The notes under the pieces: model-generated
What the model was told of the DNA's origin: nothing
The model's database searches: none
Seen by the model: only the letters and a program-made list of their open reading frames with translations
Origin: Rhodobacterales bacterium
GTDB lineage: Bacteria > Pseudomonadota > Alphaproteobacteria > Rhodobacterales > Rhodobacteraceae
NCBI GenBank assembly: GCA_026400355.1
Contig: JAPLPE010000032.1
Span: forward strand, 1-64,000
Reading direction: 5' to 3'
Length of the DNA: 64,000 nt
Program-made: the position numbers and the translations under genes
Part shown: positions 35,933 to 44,088 of the stretch, in pieces
Layout: every line of letters starts with the position of its first letter
Numbering within the stretch: the stretch's first letter is position 1

Positions 35933-37891
35933 ATGCGAGGGCCGATGCTGCTGATCCTGCGGGCATTGGCCCTTGTGATCTTGGGGGCTGGGGCTGCCGT
36001 GGCGCAGAATGTGCCGGTCTATACCGGGTCTGCCGCCTGCACCGGATGCCATCAGGAGGCTGCGGCGGCATGGGCCGTTTCGGACCATGCGCATGCCTGG
36101 ATGGCGCCGGGGCCGGACACGATTCTGGGCGATTTCAGCGACGTGACCTATGAACATGGCGGCTACGCGACGCGGTTCTTTACCCGAGACGGCACCTATT
36201 TCATTGAGACCGAGGGCGCGGACGGGGTGCGGCAGGCGTTCCCGGTGGTGGGCGTAGCCGGGATTGCTCCGCTGCAGCAGTACCTGCTGGAACCCGTGCC
36301 GGGGCGGACGCAAGCCTATGACATCGCATGGGATGTGGATCTGGGACAGTGGTATCCTGTGTTTGAAGGCGCTGCCCCGCCGCCCGGTGACGGGTTTCAC
36401 TGGACCGGGCCCTACAAGAGTTGGGAGACGCGTTGCGCCGAGTGCCATGCGACCGGGTATACGCGGAACTACGAGGTGGAGACGCGGACCTTTGCACCGC
36501 GCATGGCCGAAACGGGGGTGGGCTGCGAGGCCTGCCACGGGCCGGGGTCGGCGCATGTAGCCTGGGCGCAGGCGGCGGGGGCACTGAACCCCATGTCAGA
36601 GGGGTTGTCGCCGGTCGGGCTGACGGCGGCGCTTGGTTCTTCACAATGGGCTGAGGTGCAGCAGTGCATGACCTGCCATTCGGTGCGCGAGGCGCTGGCG
36701 GACGGGAACCCGCTGCCCGGGTCGTCGTATCACGATGCCTTCACGCTCGCCCTGTTGCGGCAGGGGCAGTATTTCGCCGATGGGCAGCAGTTAGGCGAAG
36801 TCTATGAGGGCGGATCGTTCCTGCAGTCCAAGATGTTTGCCAGCGGCGTGCGCTGTTCGGATTGCCATGAGCCGCATTCCGGGGCGCTGCGGGCCGAGGG
36901 GAACGGGGTTTGTACCCAGTGCCATTCCGAGGCGGGTAACCCACGGTTCGAAAACCTGCCGTTGCGAGTGTTTGACGGGCCCGAGCATACGCATCACGCG
37001 GAGGGAAGCCCGGGGGCGCAGTGCGTGAGCTGCCACATGACCGAGCGGACCTATATGGGGATCGACGAGCGGGGGGATCATTCGTTCCGAATTCCGCGGC
37101 CCGATCTGGCGGCAGAGACCGGGGCGCCGGATGCCTGCACGACCTGCCATGCCGACAAGACGCCGGAATGGGCGGCCGAGGCGATTGCCGGATGGTTCCC
37201 AGACAGCACGCATCGGGGGCCGCATTTCGGGACGCTGTTTATGGCGGCGCGGCTGGACCCGGTAACGTCGGCGGATGATCTGCTTGCGCTCGCGCAGGGG
37301 CCGGGGGCGGGGATCGTGCGGGCGACGGCGCTGGACCTGCTGGGCCCGGCCCTGCGGCCGGATCAGGCGGACGGGGTGGCCGCGCTGATCGCGGACCCGG
37401 ACCCGCTCGTGCGGGCGGCGGCGGTGCATGCGATGGCGGCCTTTCCGGATGATCCGCGCGTGTTTGCGGCGCTGTCGGATGAGGTGCGGTCGGTCCGGGT
37501 CGAGGCGGCGCAGACGGTGCTGACCGCGACTCCGCCAGCCGAAGGATCGCCCGAGGCGGCGGCTGTGGCGACAGCGATGGCCGAGTGGCAGGCGGGGATC
37601 ATGTCGCGGATCGATTTCCCAGAGACCTATATGCAACTGGGCGGAATCGGGCTGACGACGCGGAACTGGGACATGGCGTTGCAGTCGTTTCAGGAGGCGG
37701 TGAGTCTGGACCCGCAGCTTGTTTCGGCGTGGTCGGTTCTGGTGCGGTTGCAGGCGGCGATGGGCGACCGGCAGGTGGCCCAGCAAACGTTCCTGCAGGC
37801 GTTTCAGCTCAATCCGATGAACGAAGAGTTAATGTCTTTGGCGCCAGAGGTGGGGTTGGGGATCGTACCGCCGGGGGGTGGGTCGGAATAG
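35933..37891 (+). CDS. Octaheme c-type cytochrome with HEAT- and TPR-like C-terminus
   Basis: The product has 652 residues with a signal peptide (about 1-25). There are eight CxxCH heme sites at about residues 36, 168, 198, 245, 307, 327, 364 and 402 (CTGCH, CAECH, CEACH, CMTCH, CSDCH, CTQCH, CVSCH, CTTCH). After residue 430 comes an Ala-rich HEAT-like region (DPDPLVRAAAVHAMAAFPDD) and then a TPR-like region with FQEAVSLDPQLVSAWSVL. The heme part resembles cytochrome c554/NrfA-like multiheme domains. A periplasmic electron carrier or reductase joined to a protein-binding scaffold is the likely role. The ATG at 35933 has GAGG six bases before; a TTG two codons earlier is an alternative. The gene is 21 bp after the HAD gene. 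Confidence 0.9.
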   Translation: MRGPMLLILRALALVILGAGAAVAQNVPVYTGSAACTGCHQEAAAAWAVSDHAHAWMAPGPDTILGDFSDVTYEHGGYATRFFTRDGTYFIETEGADGVRQAFPVVGVAGIAPLQQYLLEPVPGRTQAYDIAWDVDLGQWYPVFEGAAPPPGDGFHWTGPYKSWETRCAECHATGYTRNYEVETRTFAPRMAETGVGCEACHGPGSAHVAWAQAAGALNPMSEGLSPVGLTAALGSSQWAEVQQCMTCHSVREALADGNPLPGSSYHDAFTLALLRQGQYFADGQQLGEVYEGGSFLQSKMFASGVRCSDCHEPHSGALRAEGNGVCTQCHSEAGNPRFENLPLRVFDGPEHTHHAEGSPGAQCVSCHMTERTYMGIDERGDHSFRIPRPDLAAETGAPDACTTCHADKTPEWAAEAIAGWFPDSTHRGPHFGTLFMAARLDPVTSADDLLALAQGPGAGIVRATALDLLGPALRPDQADGVAALIADPDPLVRAAAVHAMAAFPDDPRVFAALSDEVRSVRVEAAQTVLTATPPAEGSPEAAAVATAMAEWQAGIMSRIDFPETYMQLGGIGLTTRNWDMALQSFQEAVSLDPQLVSAWSVLVRLQAAMGDRQVAQQTFLQAFQLNPMNEELMSLAPEVGLGIVPPGGGSE

Positions 37892-37936
37892 TGATGCAAG
37901 GCGTTGAAAGTAAAAGGTTATTCCTTTCGGTAGCGT

Positions 37937-37980
37937 GTCGGTATCACGTCGGTATCACGTCGGTATTACGTCGGTATTCT
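37937..37980. repeat. 11-bp tandem repeat, four units
   Basis: The unit GTCGGTATCAC begins at 37937, 37948, 37959 and 37970. The last two units drift to GTCGGTATTAC and GTCGGTATTCT. It lies in the gap after the octaheme cytochrome gene. The 11-bp period is about one helical turn, so repeated sites would face the same side of the DNA. Confidence 0.85.
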
Positions 37981-38073
37981 CGGGTGATGGGTTAACAGGG
38001 CGTTTATTCTGACGGGTTGGGGTTTTGGCGGCGCTCATCCGTACGGACCGCGCCACTTCGCTTGGTCGGGGAT

Positions 38074-38090
38074 GGTGGACTGCACCCACC
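38074..38090. repeat. Short palindrome touching the flavoprotein stop
   Basis: GGTGG-ACTGCA-CCCACC is an imperfect palindrome directly followed by CTACGG, which includes the reverse complement of the flavoprotein TAG stop. Arms and the CTACG tail resemble the palindromes at 44974, 45018 and 46640. Confidence 0.45.
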
Positions 38091-39257
38091 CTACGGGTGA
38101 GCGGTTAACCAATTGACGGCGCTGCGCCCGGCGAGGCGGCCGGTGGCGAGGCAGGCGGTGAGGAGGTAGCCTCCGGTCGGGGCTTCCCAATCGAGCATCT
38201 CGCCAGCTGCAAAGGTGCCGGGGCGGGACCGGAGCATCAGGGTGTCATCAAGCGCATCAAAGCGGAGGCCGCCTGCGGTCGAGATGGCCTCGTCGATCGG
38301 GCGGGGCAGGCCAAGGGCGATGGGCAGGGATTTCAGCAGGGGTGCGAGGTTATCCGGGAAGGGCCGGCCAAATTCGTTCAGGAGCGCGAGGCGGACAGGG
38401 TCGAGGTGGAGAGACTGGCGGAGGTGGTTTGAGAGGCTGCGCTTGCCCCGGTCACGGGCGAGGCGGGCGGTGATTTCCGAGAGGGCGAGATCGGGGAGGA
38501 GGTCAAGCGTCAGGGCCGCGCCATCGCGGAGGGCGCGGGAGAGGGCGTAGATGCCTCCTCCTTCGATGCCCCGGGCGGAGATGACGAATTCGCCCCGGCT
38601 GCGATGGGAACCGGCGATTTGCGCGGTGCCTTTGACGGGCTGGCCGAAGTGCGGGTTCATGTGGGGGGACCAGTTGACCACGAAGCCCATGTTGGCGGGC
38701 TGGAAGGCGGCGGTCTGGCCGGGGAAGTGGGATGTCCATGTGCCGTCTGAGCCGAGGCGCGCCCAACTGGCGCCGCCGAGTGTGAGTATCGTGACGGGAG
38801 GGCGGAGGCATTGCAGCCCTTCGGGCTTGGAGAAGACGGCCTGATCGCCATCCCAGCCCTGCCAGCGCCAGCGGGTGCGCAGGTTGACGCCAAGACTTTC
38901 GAGGCGGAGGAACCATGCGCGGAGGAGGGGGGACGCCTTCATCGCCACGGGAAAGACGCGGCCCGAGGTGCCCGTGAACACGGGCTGGCCCAGCGCACGG
39001 GACCAGTCCATCACCTCGGCAGGGCCGAAGGCGCGAAGCGCGGTTTCAAGCTGCGGCGCGAGGGGCGAGTAGGCGGCGAGGAAGGCGCTCAGTGGTTCGT
39101 CCTTGGTCAGGTTCAAGCCCGACTTTCCGGCCATGAGGAACTTGCGGCCCGCCGACGGCATCGCGTCGGCAATGGTCACGGAATAACCGGCGCGACCGAG
39201 CTCTTCGGCGGCCATGAGACCGGCAGGACCGGCCCCGATGACGAGGGCGCTGATCAT
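38091..39257 (-). CDS. HI0933/BaiN-type flavoprotein (TIGR03862-like)
   Basis: The product has 388 residues from the ATG at 39257. N-terminal FAD-binding GxGxxG is seen in ALVIGAGPAGLMAAEELGRAG, followed by GRKFLMAGKSGLNLT, a signature of the HI0933 family, and a C-terminal FAD contact GEMLDWEAPTGGYLLTACLATGR. The enzymes are uncharacterised flavin oxidoreductases, related to bile-acid-acting BaiN. It is a single gene; the stop overlaps a palindromic repeat. Substrate is unknown. Confidence 0.87.
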   Translation of the reverse strand: MISALVIGAGPAGLMAAEELGRAGYSVTIADAMPSAGRKFLMAGKSGLNLTKDEPLSAFLAAYSPLAPQLETALRAFGPAEVMDWSRALGQPVFTGTSGRVFPVAMKASPLLRAWFLRLESLGVNLRTRWRWQGWDGDQAVFSKPEGLQCLRPPVTILTLGGASWARLGSDGTWTSHFPGQTAAFQPANMGFVVNWSPHMNPHFGQPVKGTAQIAGSHRSRGEFVISARGIEGGGIYALSRALRDGAALTLDLLPDLALSEITARLARDRGKRSLSNHLRQSLHLDPVRLALLNEFGRPFPDNLAPLLKSLPIALGLPRPIDEAISTAGGLRFDALDDTLMLRSRPGTFAAGEMLDWEAPTGGYLLTACLATGRLAGRSAVNWLTAHP

Positions 39258-39457
39258 GCGGCGATCAGGGGAGCGTGTGCGCCGTGCCACGCCCCGGTGC
39301 CGGTTGAATCGCGGACCCGGGCCGCCGTTGACCGAAGGAGATTTTCAGGATCATTAAGGAGCATGTTGCAGTCGTTCCGGTTAGGCCGTTCGGCCATACC
39401 TTTTCTGTCCCGAGTCAAGTTCAACAATTTCAGACACATTATGGAAACGAACATCCA

Positions 39458-40405
39458 ATGTCGAACTGGTCTAATCTGAAACTGAGCACGTCCTTTGCCA
39501 TTATGGCCGGGGCCGCCCTGCTTTTCCCCGCACTGGCGAGCGCTGATATCAAGTTGCCGTCACCCTATCTGTCGCGGTCGTTGGATGCGGTGCTGCTGCC
39601 GATCGACAATAGTGTGCGCAATGTCTTCGGGCTTTATGCCGAAGATACGGGCGTCTTCGTGGTTTCGACCGCGCCGGGCGGCGTTGCAGACAGCTATGGC
39701 ATTCTGCCGGGTGACGTCATTTCGTTCATCGACAGCCGGCCGGTGACGGCCCCCGTCGACCTTGATACCTACGTCTACTACTGGCTGATGCAGGGCTATA
39801 CGGACTATCTGTTCGACCTGTACCGGGGTGGGGAATACTACAGCTACCAAAGCTCGATCACCGAGGAGCTTTGGTACGAGACATACAGCTATACCGAGAT
39901 CTCGACCTGGTCGAGCTACTCGTACGAGTCGTTCTCGTACGAGGAGTTCTATTCGGAATACTCCGAAACGATCATCGAAAGCTATGAATCCTCGGAAAGC
40001 TATATCGAGGAGACGGCCATGTCGGAGGAGTATTCCTCTGAGATGACAGAGGCTTACTCGGAAGAATCGAGCGAAGAGACGATGACTGAAGAGGAAATGA
40101 CCAACGAAGAGCTGACCCGCGAGGCCGTCGAGGAAGAGCAGGGCGCCGCCGATGCGGCGGACGATATGGTCGAGGAAGAGGTCTATGACGATTCGGGCGA
40201 GCAGGCGGTCGAGGAGGAATCCTACGAAGAGCCGGTCGCTGAGGAGTCCTACGAGGAGCCGGTCGAGGAAGAGTCCTTTGAGGAGCCCGTCGCTGAGGAG
40301 TCCTATGAAGAGCCGGTCGAGGAAGAATCCTACGAGGAACCGGTTGCCGAAGAGTCCTATGAGGAACCTGTCGCTGAGGAATCCTATGAGGAATCGGGCG
40401 AGTGA
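39458..40405 (+). CDS. Secreted PDZ protein with Tyr/Ser/Glu-rich tail and nonapeptide repeats
   Basis: The product has 315 residues. Signal peptide (to about ALASAD, residue 29), then a PDZ-like domain (about 40-130) with VFVVSTAPGGVADSYGILPGDVISFIDSRPV. After it is a Tyr/Ser/Glu-rich region (about 130-200), an acidic linker, and seven repeats of EESYEEPVA or EESYEEPVE. No protease domain precedes the PDZ. The very acidic tail (pI clearly low) may bind metal ions or envelope partners. No named family is recognised. A GC-rich hairpin (40437-40460) follows the stop. Confidence 0.78.
   Translation: MSNWSNLKLSTSFAIMAGAALLFPALASADIKLPSPYLSRSLDAVLLPIDNSVRNVFGLYAEDTGVFVVSTAPGGVADSYGILPGDVISFIDSRPVTAPVDLDTYVYYWLMQGYTDYLFDLYRGGEYYSYQSSITEELWYETYSYTEISTWSSYSYESFSYEEFYSEYSETIIESYESSESYIEETAMSEEYSSEMTEAYSEESSEETMTEEEMTNEELTREAVEEEQGAADAADDMVEEEVYDDSGEQAVEEESYEEPVAEESYEEPVEEESFEEPVAEESYEEPVEEESYEEPVAEESYEEPVAEESYEESGE
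40214..40402 (+). repeat. 27-bp tandem repeat, seven units, in the PDZ gene
   Basis: Each unit is nine codons encoding EESYEEPV followed by A or E; one unit has Phe for Tyr and the last ends EESYEESGE. Synonymous differences between units show the repeat is under protein-level selection rather than being a very recent duplication. Confidence 0.9.
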
Positions 40406-40436
40406 TCGCACCCATTCTGGTTGCGTGAAATGAAAC

Positions 40437-40460
40437 AGGGCGGACCGGGAGGTCCGCCCT
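40437..40460 (+). terminator. Hairpin after the PDZ gene
   Basis: Stem AGGGCGGACC / GGTCCGCCCT with a GGGA loop, 32 bases after the stop. No T-tract follows on the plus strand, so it may be a terminator of the non-canonical GC-rich type or a transcript-stabilising stem. On the minus strand it would follow the globin pseudogene. Confidence 0.55.
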
Positions 40461-40563
40461 GACTTGCCTGAAGACTGCCGCGTCGGGGGATGAAGTGGGG
40501 CAGCGATCTGGCAGGGAAGGGAGAGGAACAGGCGGCGCGGGCCTGCGTTTCAGCCTGTATCCC

Positions 40564-40957
40564 TTAGAGCATCATGGTGCTGAGCGCGCCATGGGCGGCA
40601 CCCCAGGCAACCATGGAGCGTCAATCGAAGACCTCGCCCGGGGTGCGGGCCAGCGTGTCGGGCAGGGCGACACCGACAAGGCCGCACTTGGCCCGTCTTG
40701 GCGCAATGGCCAAGGTGGCGGGCACCAAGGGCCGTGACGACGCGGCGCAAGGTTTCAGGGCGGTCGAGCGCGTTGATTGCGAAGGCAAGCGTGATGGAGA
40801 GCTTGTGCGACTGTTCCTTGATGTCGGTGGTGAACATCGGGCGGACCGCCGGGGCCTATTCGAACAGGCGGGTATAGAAGGCGGCGGCGAAGATGTTTTC
40901 GGCATCCTTGAGCAGGGCGAACTGGCTGCGGATGAGAGCGATCTGGTCGGCGTGCAT
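40564..40957 (-). pseudogene. Bacterial hemoglobin (single-domain globin) pseudogene
   Basis: From an ATG at 40957 the minus strand reads MHADQIALIRSQFALLKDA, then AFYTRLFE, a TAG (40856-40858), then APAVRPMFTTDIKEQSHKL and ALDRPETLRRVVTALGARHLG. A one-base frameshift occurs near 40700-40735. In the next frame come GLVGVALPDTLARTPGEVFD, a TGA (40621-40623), then SMVAWGAAHGALSTMML and the stop at 40564-40566. This order is that of VHb/YgnW-type globins (F.RLFE.AP..RPMF, proximal-His region RHLG, final W..A.G.LS..M). Two nonsense codons and a frameshift make it a pseudogene. Confidence 0.8.
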
Positions 40958-41089
40958 GGGGACCTCGGGTTTGACCGGGCGGCGGCCGGTGTGGCCTGCC
41001 TTGTGCCGAGGATATGCGGGTCAATTGTTACAGGGCGGTCCTGCGGAAACAGCGGCAGGGCCGGGGTGTGATCCCTGGCCCGCTGGTCC

Positions 41090-42685
41090 CTAGGCCATGT
41101 CGAAGGCCAGCGCCTTGACCTGGTTGAACTTGCCTGTGGCGCGGAGCTTGTCGAGGATGGTTTCCGGCACGGGATCGTCGACGTAGAGGATGGCGATGGC
41201 CTCGCCGCCCTTGGCGGAGCGGCCGAGGGTAAAGTTGGCGATGTTGACGCCGTTTTCGCCCATCGTGACGCCCAGTGCGCCGATGATGCCCGGGACGTCG
41301 TCGTTGGTCGTGTAGACCATGTTTGCGCCGATTTCGGCGTCAACGTTGATGCCCTTGATCTGGATGAAGCGGGGCTTGCCATCAGAGAAGACGGTGCCGG
41401 CGACCGAGCGTTCACGCTGACCGGTGACGACGGTCACCTTGATGTAGCCCTCGAACATGCCCGACTTGTCCTGCCGGGTGGTCGAGATGTGGATGCCGCG
41501 TTCCTTGGCGATGACCGGGGCAGAGACGAGGTTCACGTCCGGGTTGCCGCGCCGCATGATGCCCGCGATGACGGCGCAGTTGAGCGCGGCGAGGTTCATG
41601 GACGAGGTTATGCCGTCATAGAGCACGTTGATGGCCACGACGGGTTCGTCGGTCATCTGGCCCACGAAGTTGCCAAGGTGGCCCGCGAGTTTGATCCAGG
41701 GACCCATGACCTTGGCTTCTTCGGCCGTGACGGAGGGCATGTTGAGAGCGTTGGTGACGGCCCCGGTGAGGAGGTAGTCCGACATCTGTTCGGCGACCTG
41801 CAGGGCCACGTTTTCCTGTGCCTCGGTGGTGGAGGCGCCGAGGTGCGGGGTGCAGACGACGTTGGGCAGGTGGAAGAGCGGGGATTCGGTGGCGGGTTCG
41901 ACTGCAAAGACGTCAAGTGCCGCGCCTGCGACTTGGCCGGATTGGAGCGCTGCGGCGAGCGCCTCTTCGTCGATCAGGCCGCCGCGGGCGCAGTTGATGA
42001 TCCGCACGCCGGTTTTGGTTCTTGCAATGGCTTCGGCCGAGAGGATGTTGCGGGTCTGGTCGGTGAGGGGGACGTGGAGGGTGATGAAATCGGCGCGGGC
42101 GAGGAGCGCGTCGAGGTCGAGCTTTTCGACGCCCAACTGGTCGGCGCGGTCGTGGGACAGGAAGGGGTCATAGGCCACGACCTTCATCTTGAGCCCGCGG
42201 GCGCGGTCGCAGACGATGGAGCCGATGTTGCCCGCACCGATCACGCCCAGTGTCTTGCCGGTAAGTTCGACGCCCATGAAGCGGGACTTTTCCCATTTGC
42301 CGGCCTGAGTGGAGGCGTTCGCCTCGGGGATCTGGCGGGCGACGGCGAGCATCATGGCGATGGCATGTTCGGCAGTGGTGATCGAGTTGCCGAAGGGGGT
42401 GTTCATCACGATGATCCCCTTTTTCGATGCAGCGGGGATATCGACGTTGTCGACACCGATCCCGGCGCGGCCGATGACCTTGAGATGGGTCGCGGCGGCG
42501 ATCAGTTTTTCGGTGGCCTTGGTGGCCGAGCGGATGGCGAGGCCGTCATAGTTGCCGATGATGGCTGCGAGGGCGTCCCTGTCCTTGCCGAGCTTGGGCT
42601 GGAAATCGACGTCGATCCCGCGATCGCGGAAGATCTGGACGGCGGCGTCAGAGAGTTCGTCAGAGATAAGAACCTTGGGGGCCAT
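41090..42685 (-). CDS. serA: D-3-phosphoglycerate dehydrogenase
   Basis: The product has 531 residues, the long SerA form. Substrate and NAD domains: VIGRAGIGVDNVDIPAA, Rossmann GKTLGVIGAGNIGSIV with VVAYDPF, catalytic Arg in NCARGGLIDEEAL, Glu and the His of PHLGASTTEAQ. The C-terminus has the intervening and ACT domains (about 460-531: DVPGIIGALGVTMGENGVNIANFTLGR), which bind serine for feedback control in this class. It oxidises 3-phosphoglycerate, the first step of serine synthesis. Start chosen at MAPKVL (42685); an ATG four codons upstream is possible. It follows serC by 96 bp on the same strand. Confidence 0.95.
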   Translation of the reverse strand: MAPKVLISDELSDAAVQIFRDRGIDVDFQPKLGKDRDALAAIIGNYDGLAIRSATKATEKLIAAATHLKVIGRAGIGVDNVDIPAASKKGIIVMNTPFGNSITTAEHAIAMMLAVARQIPEANASTQAGKWEKSRFMGVELTGKTLGVIGAGNIGSIVCDRARGLKMKVVAYDPFLSHDRADQLGVEKLDLDALLARADFITLHVPLTDQTRNILSAEAIARTKTGVRIINCARGGLIDEEALAAALQSGQVAGAALDVFAVEPATESPLFHLPNVVCTPHLGASTTEAQENVALQVAEQMSDYLLTGAVTNALNMPSVTAEEAKVMGPWIKLAGHLGNFVGQMTDEPVVAINVLYDGITSSMNLAALNCAVIAGIMRRGNPDVNLVSAPVIAKERGIHISTTRQDKSGMFEGYIKVTVVTGQRERSVAGTVFSDGKPRFIQIKGINVDAEIGANMVYTTNDDVPGIIGALGVTMGENGVNIANFTLGRSAKGGEAIAILYVDDPVPETILDKLRATGKFNQVKALAFDMA

Positions 42686-42781
42686 GATGGGGTCCATATG
42701 TAAGATGTTCAGGTCGGGCGGGACATGGTCCGCGCCATGAAAGGGTCCGGAGGTGAGGCCGGGTTCACCCCGACCCCCGCT

Positions 42782-43936
42782 TCAGGCGGCCTGTGACAGC
42801 GCCGCAATTTCGGTGGCATAGGCCCAGTCGAGCCAGTGCAGCATCGCCTGCACATCGGCCAGTTCGACCGTAGCACCGCACCAGATACGGAGGCCCGCAG
42901 GCGCGTCGCGGTAGGCGCCCGCGTCATAGGCGGCACCTTCGGCCTCTAACCGCTTGGCCACGGCCTTGGCAAAGGCCGCGCCGTCGGTGATGCGGGGATC
43001 GGTGAACTTCAGGCAGACCGAGGTGTTGGAACGGGTCGCGGGATCGGCGGCGAGGTTGTCGATCCAGTCACGGTCCGCGCAGAAATCCCAGATGACTTGC
43101 GCATTGGCATTGGCGCGGTCCATCAGGCCCGCGAGGCCGCCGACGTACTGCGCCCATTTCAGCGCGACGAGGTAATCCTCGACGCAGAGCATGGAGGGGG
43201 TGTTGATCGTTTCGCCGGTAAAGACGCCTTCGATCAGTTTGCCCTTGGAGGTGAGGCGGAAGATCTTCGGCAGGGGCCAGGCGGGGGTGTAGCTTTCCAG
43301 CCGTTCGACCGCGCGGGGAGAGAGGATGAGCATGCCATGTGCCGCCTCTCCGCCCAGCACCTTTTGCCAGGAGAAGGTCACGACATCGAGCTTGTCCCAG
43401 GGCAGGTCCTGCGCAAAGGCGGCCGAAGTCGCGTCGCAGATCGTGAGGCCCTTGCGGTCGGCCGGGATAGCGTTGCCGTTCGGGACGCGGACACCCGAGG
43501 TGGTGCCGTTCCAGGTGAAGACGACGTCGCGGTCATAATCGAGCGTGCCCATGTCGACGATCTGGCCGTAGTCGGCGTGGTGGACGCGGGCGTCGAGTTT
43601 CAACTGCTTGACGGCGTCGGTGACCCAGCCTTCGCCAAAGCTTTCCCAGGCGACCATTTCGACGGGGCGCTGGCCGAGGAGCGACCACATAGCCATTTCG
43701 ACGGCCCCGGTATCAGAGGCCGGAACGATGCCCACGCGGTAACCTGCGGGCACGCCGAGGATTTCGGCGGTGAGGTCGATCGCCTCTTTCAGCTTGTTCT
43801 TGCCCACAGCGGCGCGATGCGACCGGCCCAAGGGGGCACCAGCAAGAGAATCAAGCGACCATGTGGGGGGTTTGGCGCAGGGGCCAGAGGAAAAGCGCGG
43901 GTTCATCGGCCGCGCGGCCGGTTTCGTCAGTGCCAT
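42782..43936 (-). CDS. serC: Phosphoserine aminotransferase
   Basis: The product has 384 residues, in the alphaproteobacterial SerC subgroup. Features: N-terminal [13 protein letters not shown], the [10 protein letters not shown] segment (PLP Asp in CDATSAAF), cofactor Lys in [16 protein letters not shown] and substrate-binding [11 protein letters not shown]. It converts 3-phosphohydroxypyruvate to phosphoserine. The start is the [19 protein letters not shown] at 43936, preceded by GGAAGGATAGC. A structured leader (43944-44040) comes just upstream and serA just downstream, so serC-serA are one transcript, divergent from serB. Confidence 0.95.
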   Translation of the reverse strand: MALTKPAARPMNPRFSSGPCAKPPTWSLDSLAGAPLGRSHRAAVGKNKLKEAIDLTAEILGVPAGYRVGIVPASDTGAVEMAMWSLLGQRPVEMVAWESFGEGWVTDAVKQLKLDARVHHADYGQIVDMGTLDYDRDVVFTWNGTTSGVRVPNGNAIPADRKGLTICDATSAAFAQDLPWDKLDVVTFSWQKVLGGEAAHGMLILSPRAVERLESYTPAWPLPKIFRLTSKGKLIEGVFTGETINTPSMLCVEDYLVALKWAQYVGGLAGLMDRANANAQVIWDFCADRDWIDNLAADPATRSNTSVCLKFTDPRITDGAAFAKAVAKRLEAEGAAYDAGAYRDAPAGLRIWCGATVELADVQAMLHWLDWAYATEIAALSQAA

Positions 43937-43943
43937 AGCTGCT

Positions 43944-44040
43944 ATCCTTCCAGATAAGCGCCCCCCGTTGGGGAGGGGTGTCCCGCCGTTGGGGATACGG
44001 GGCCATGCGGGGTTCCGCAAGGGCGAAAATGGCGCTAGAC
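43944..44040 (-). ncRNA. Candidate serC leader RNA motif
   Basis: On the minus strand, between the serB/serC divide and the serC start codon, the RNA contains CCCGCAUGGCCCCG, CCCCAACGGCGGGACACC and CCCCAACGGGGGGCGC in tandem, then UUAUCUGGAAGGAUAGC with the ribosome binding site. The stems can pair CCCGC with GCGGG and CCCC with GGGG, ending just upstream of the SD sequence. This fits the serC motif described for Rhodobacterales 5' leaders. Regulatory effect (attenuation or start occlusion) is inferred. Confidence 0.55.
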
Positions 44041-44088
44041 CGGCTGTTGGCGCGTTGAAAGCGACATTGCGGCAAGGACGGAGAGACC

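Noticed and set aside
40621-41415. 264-codon minus-strand open frame overlapping serA and the globin region
   Set aside because: It is an out-of-frame reading of serA that happens to end in the second half of the globin pseudogene; codon content is Ser/Pro/Arg nonsense in the serA part.
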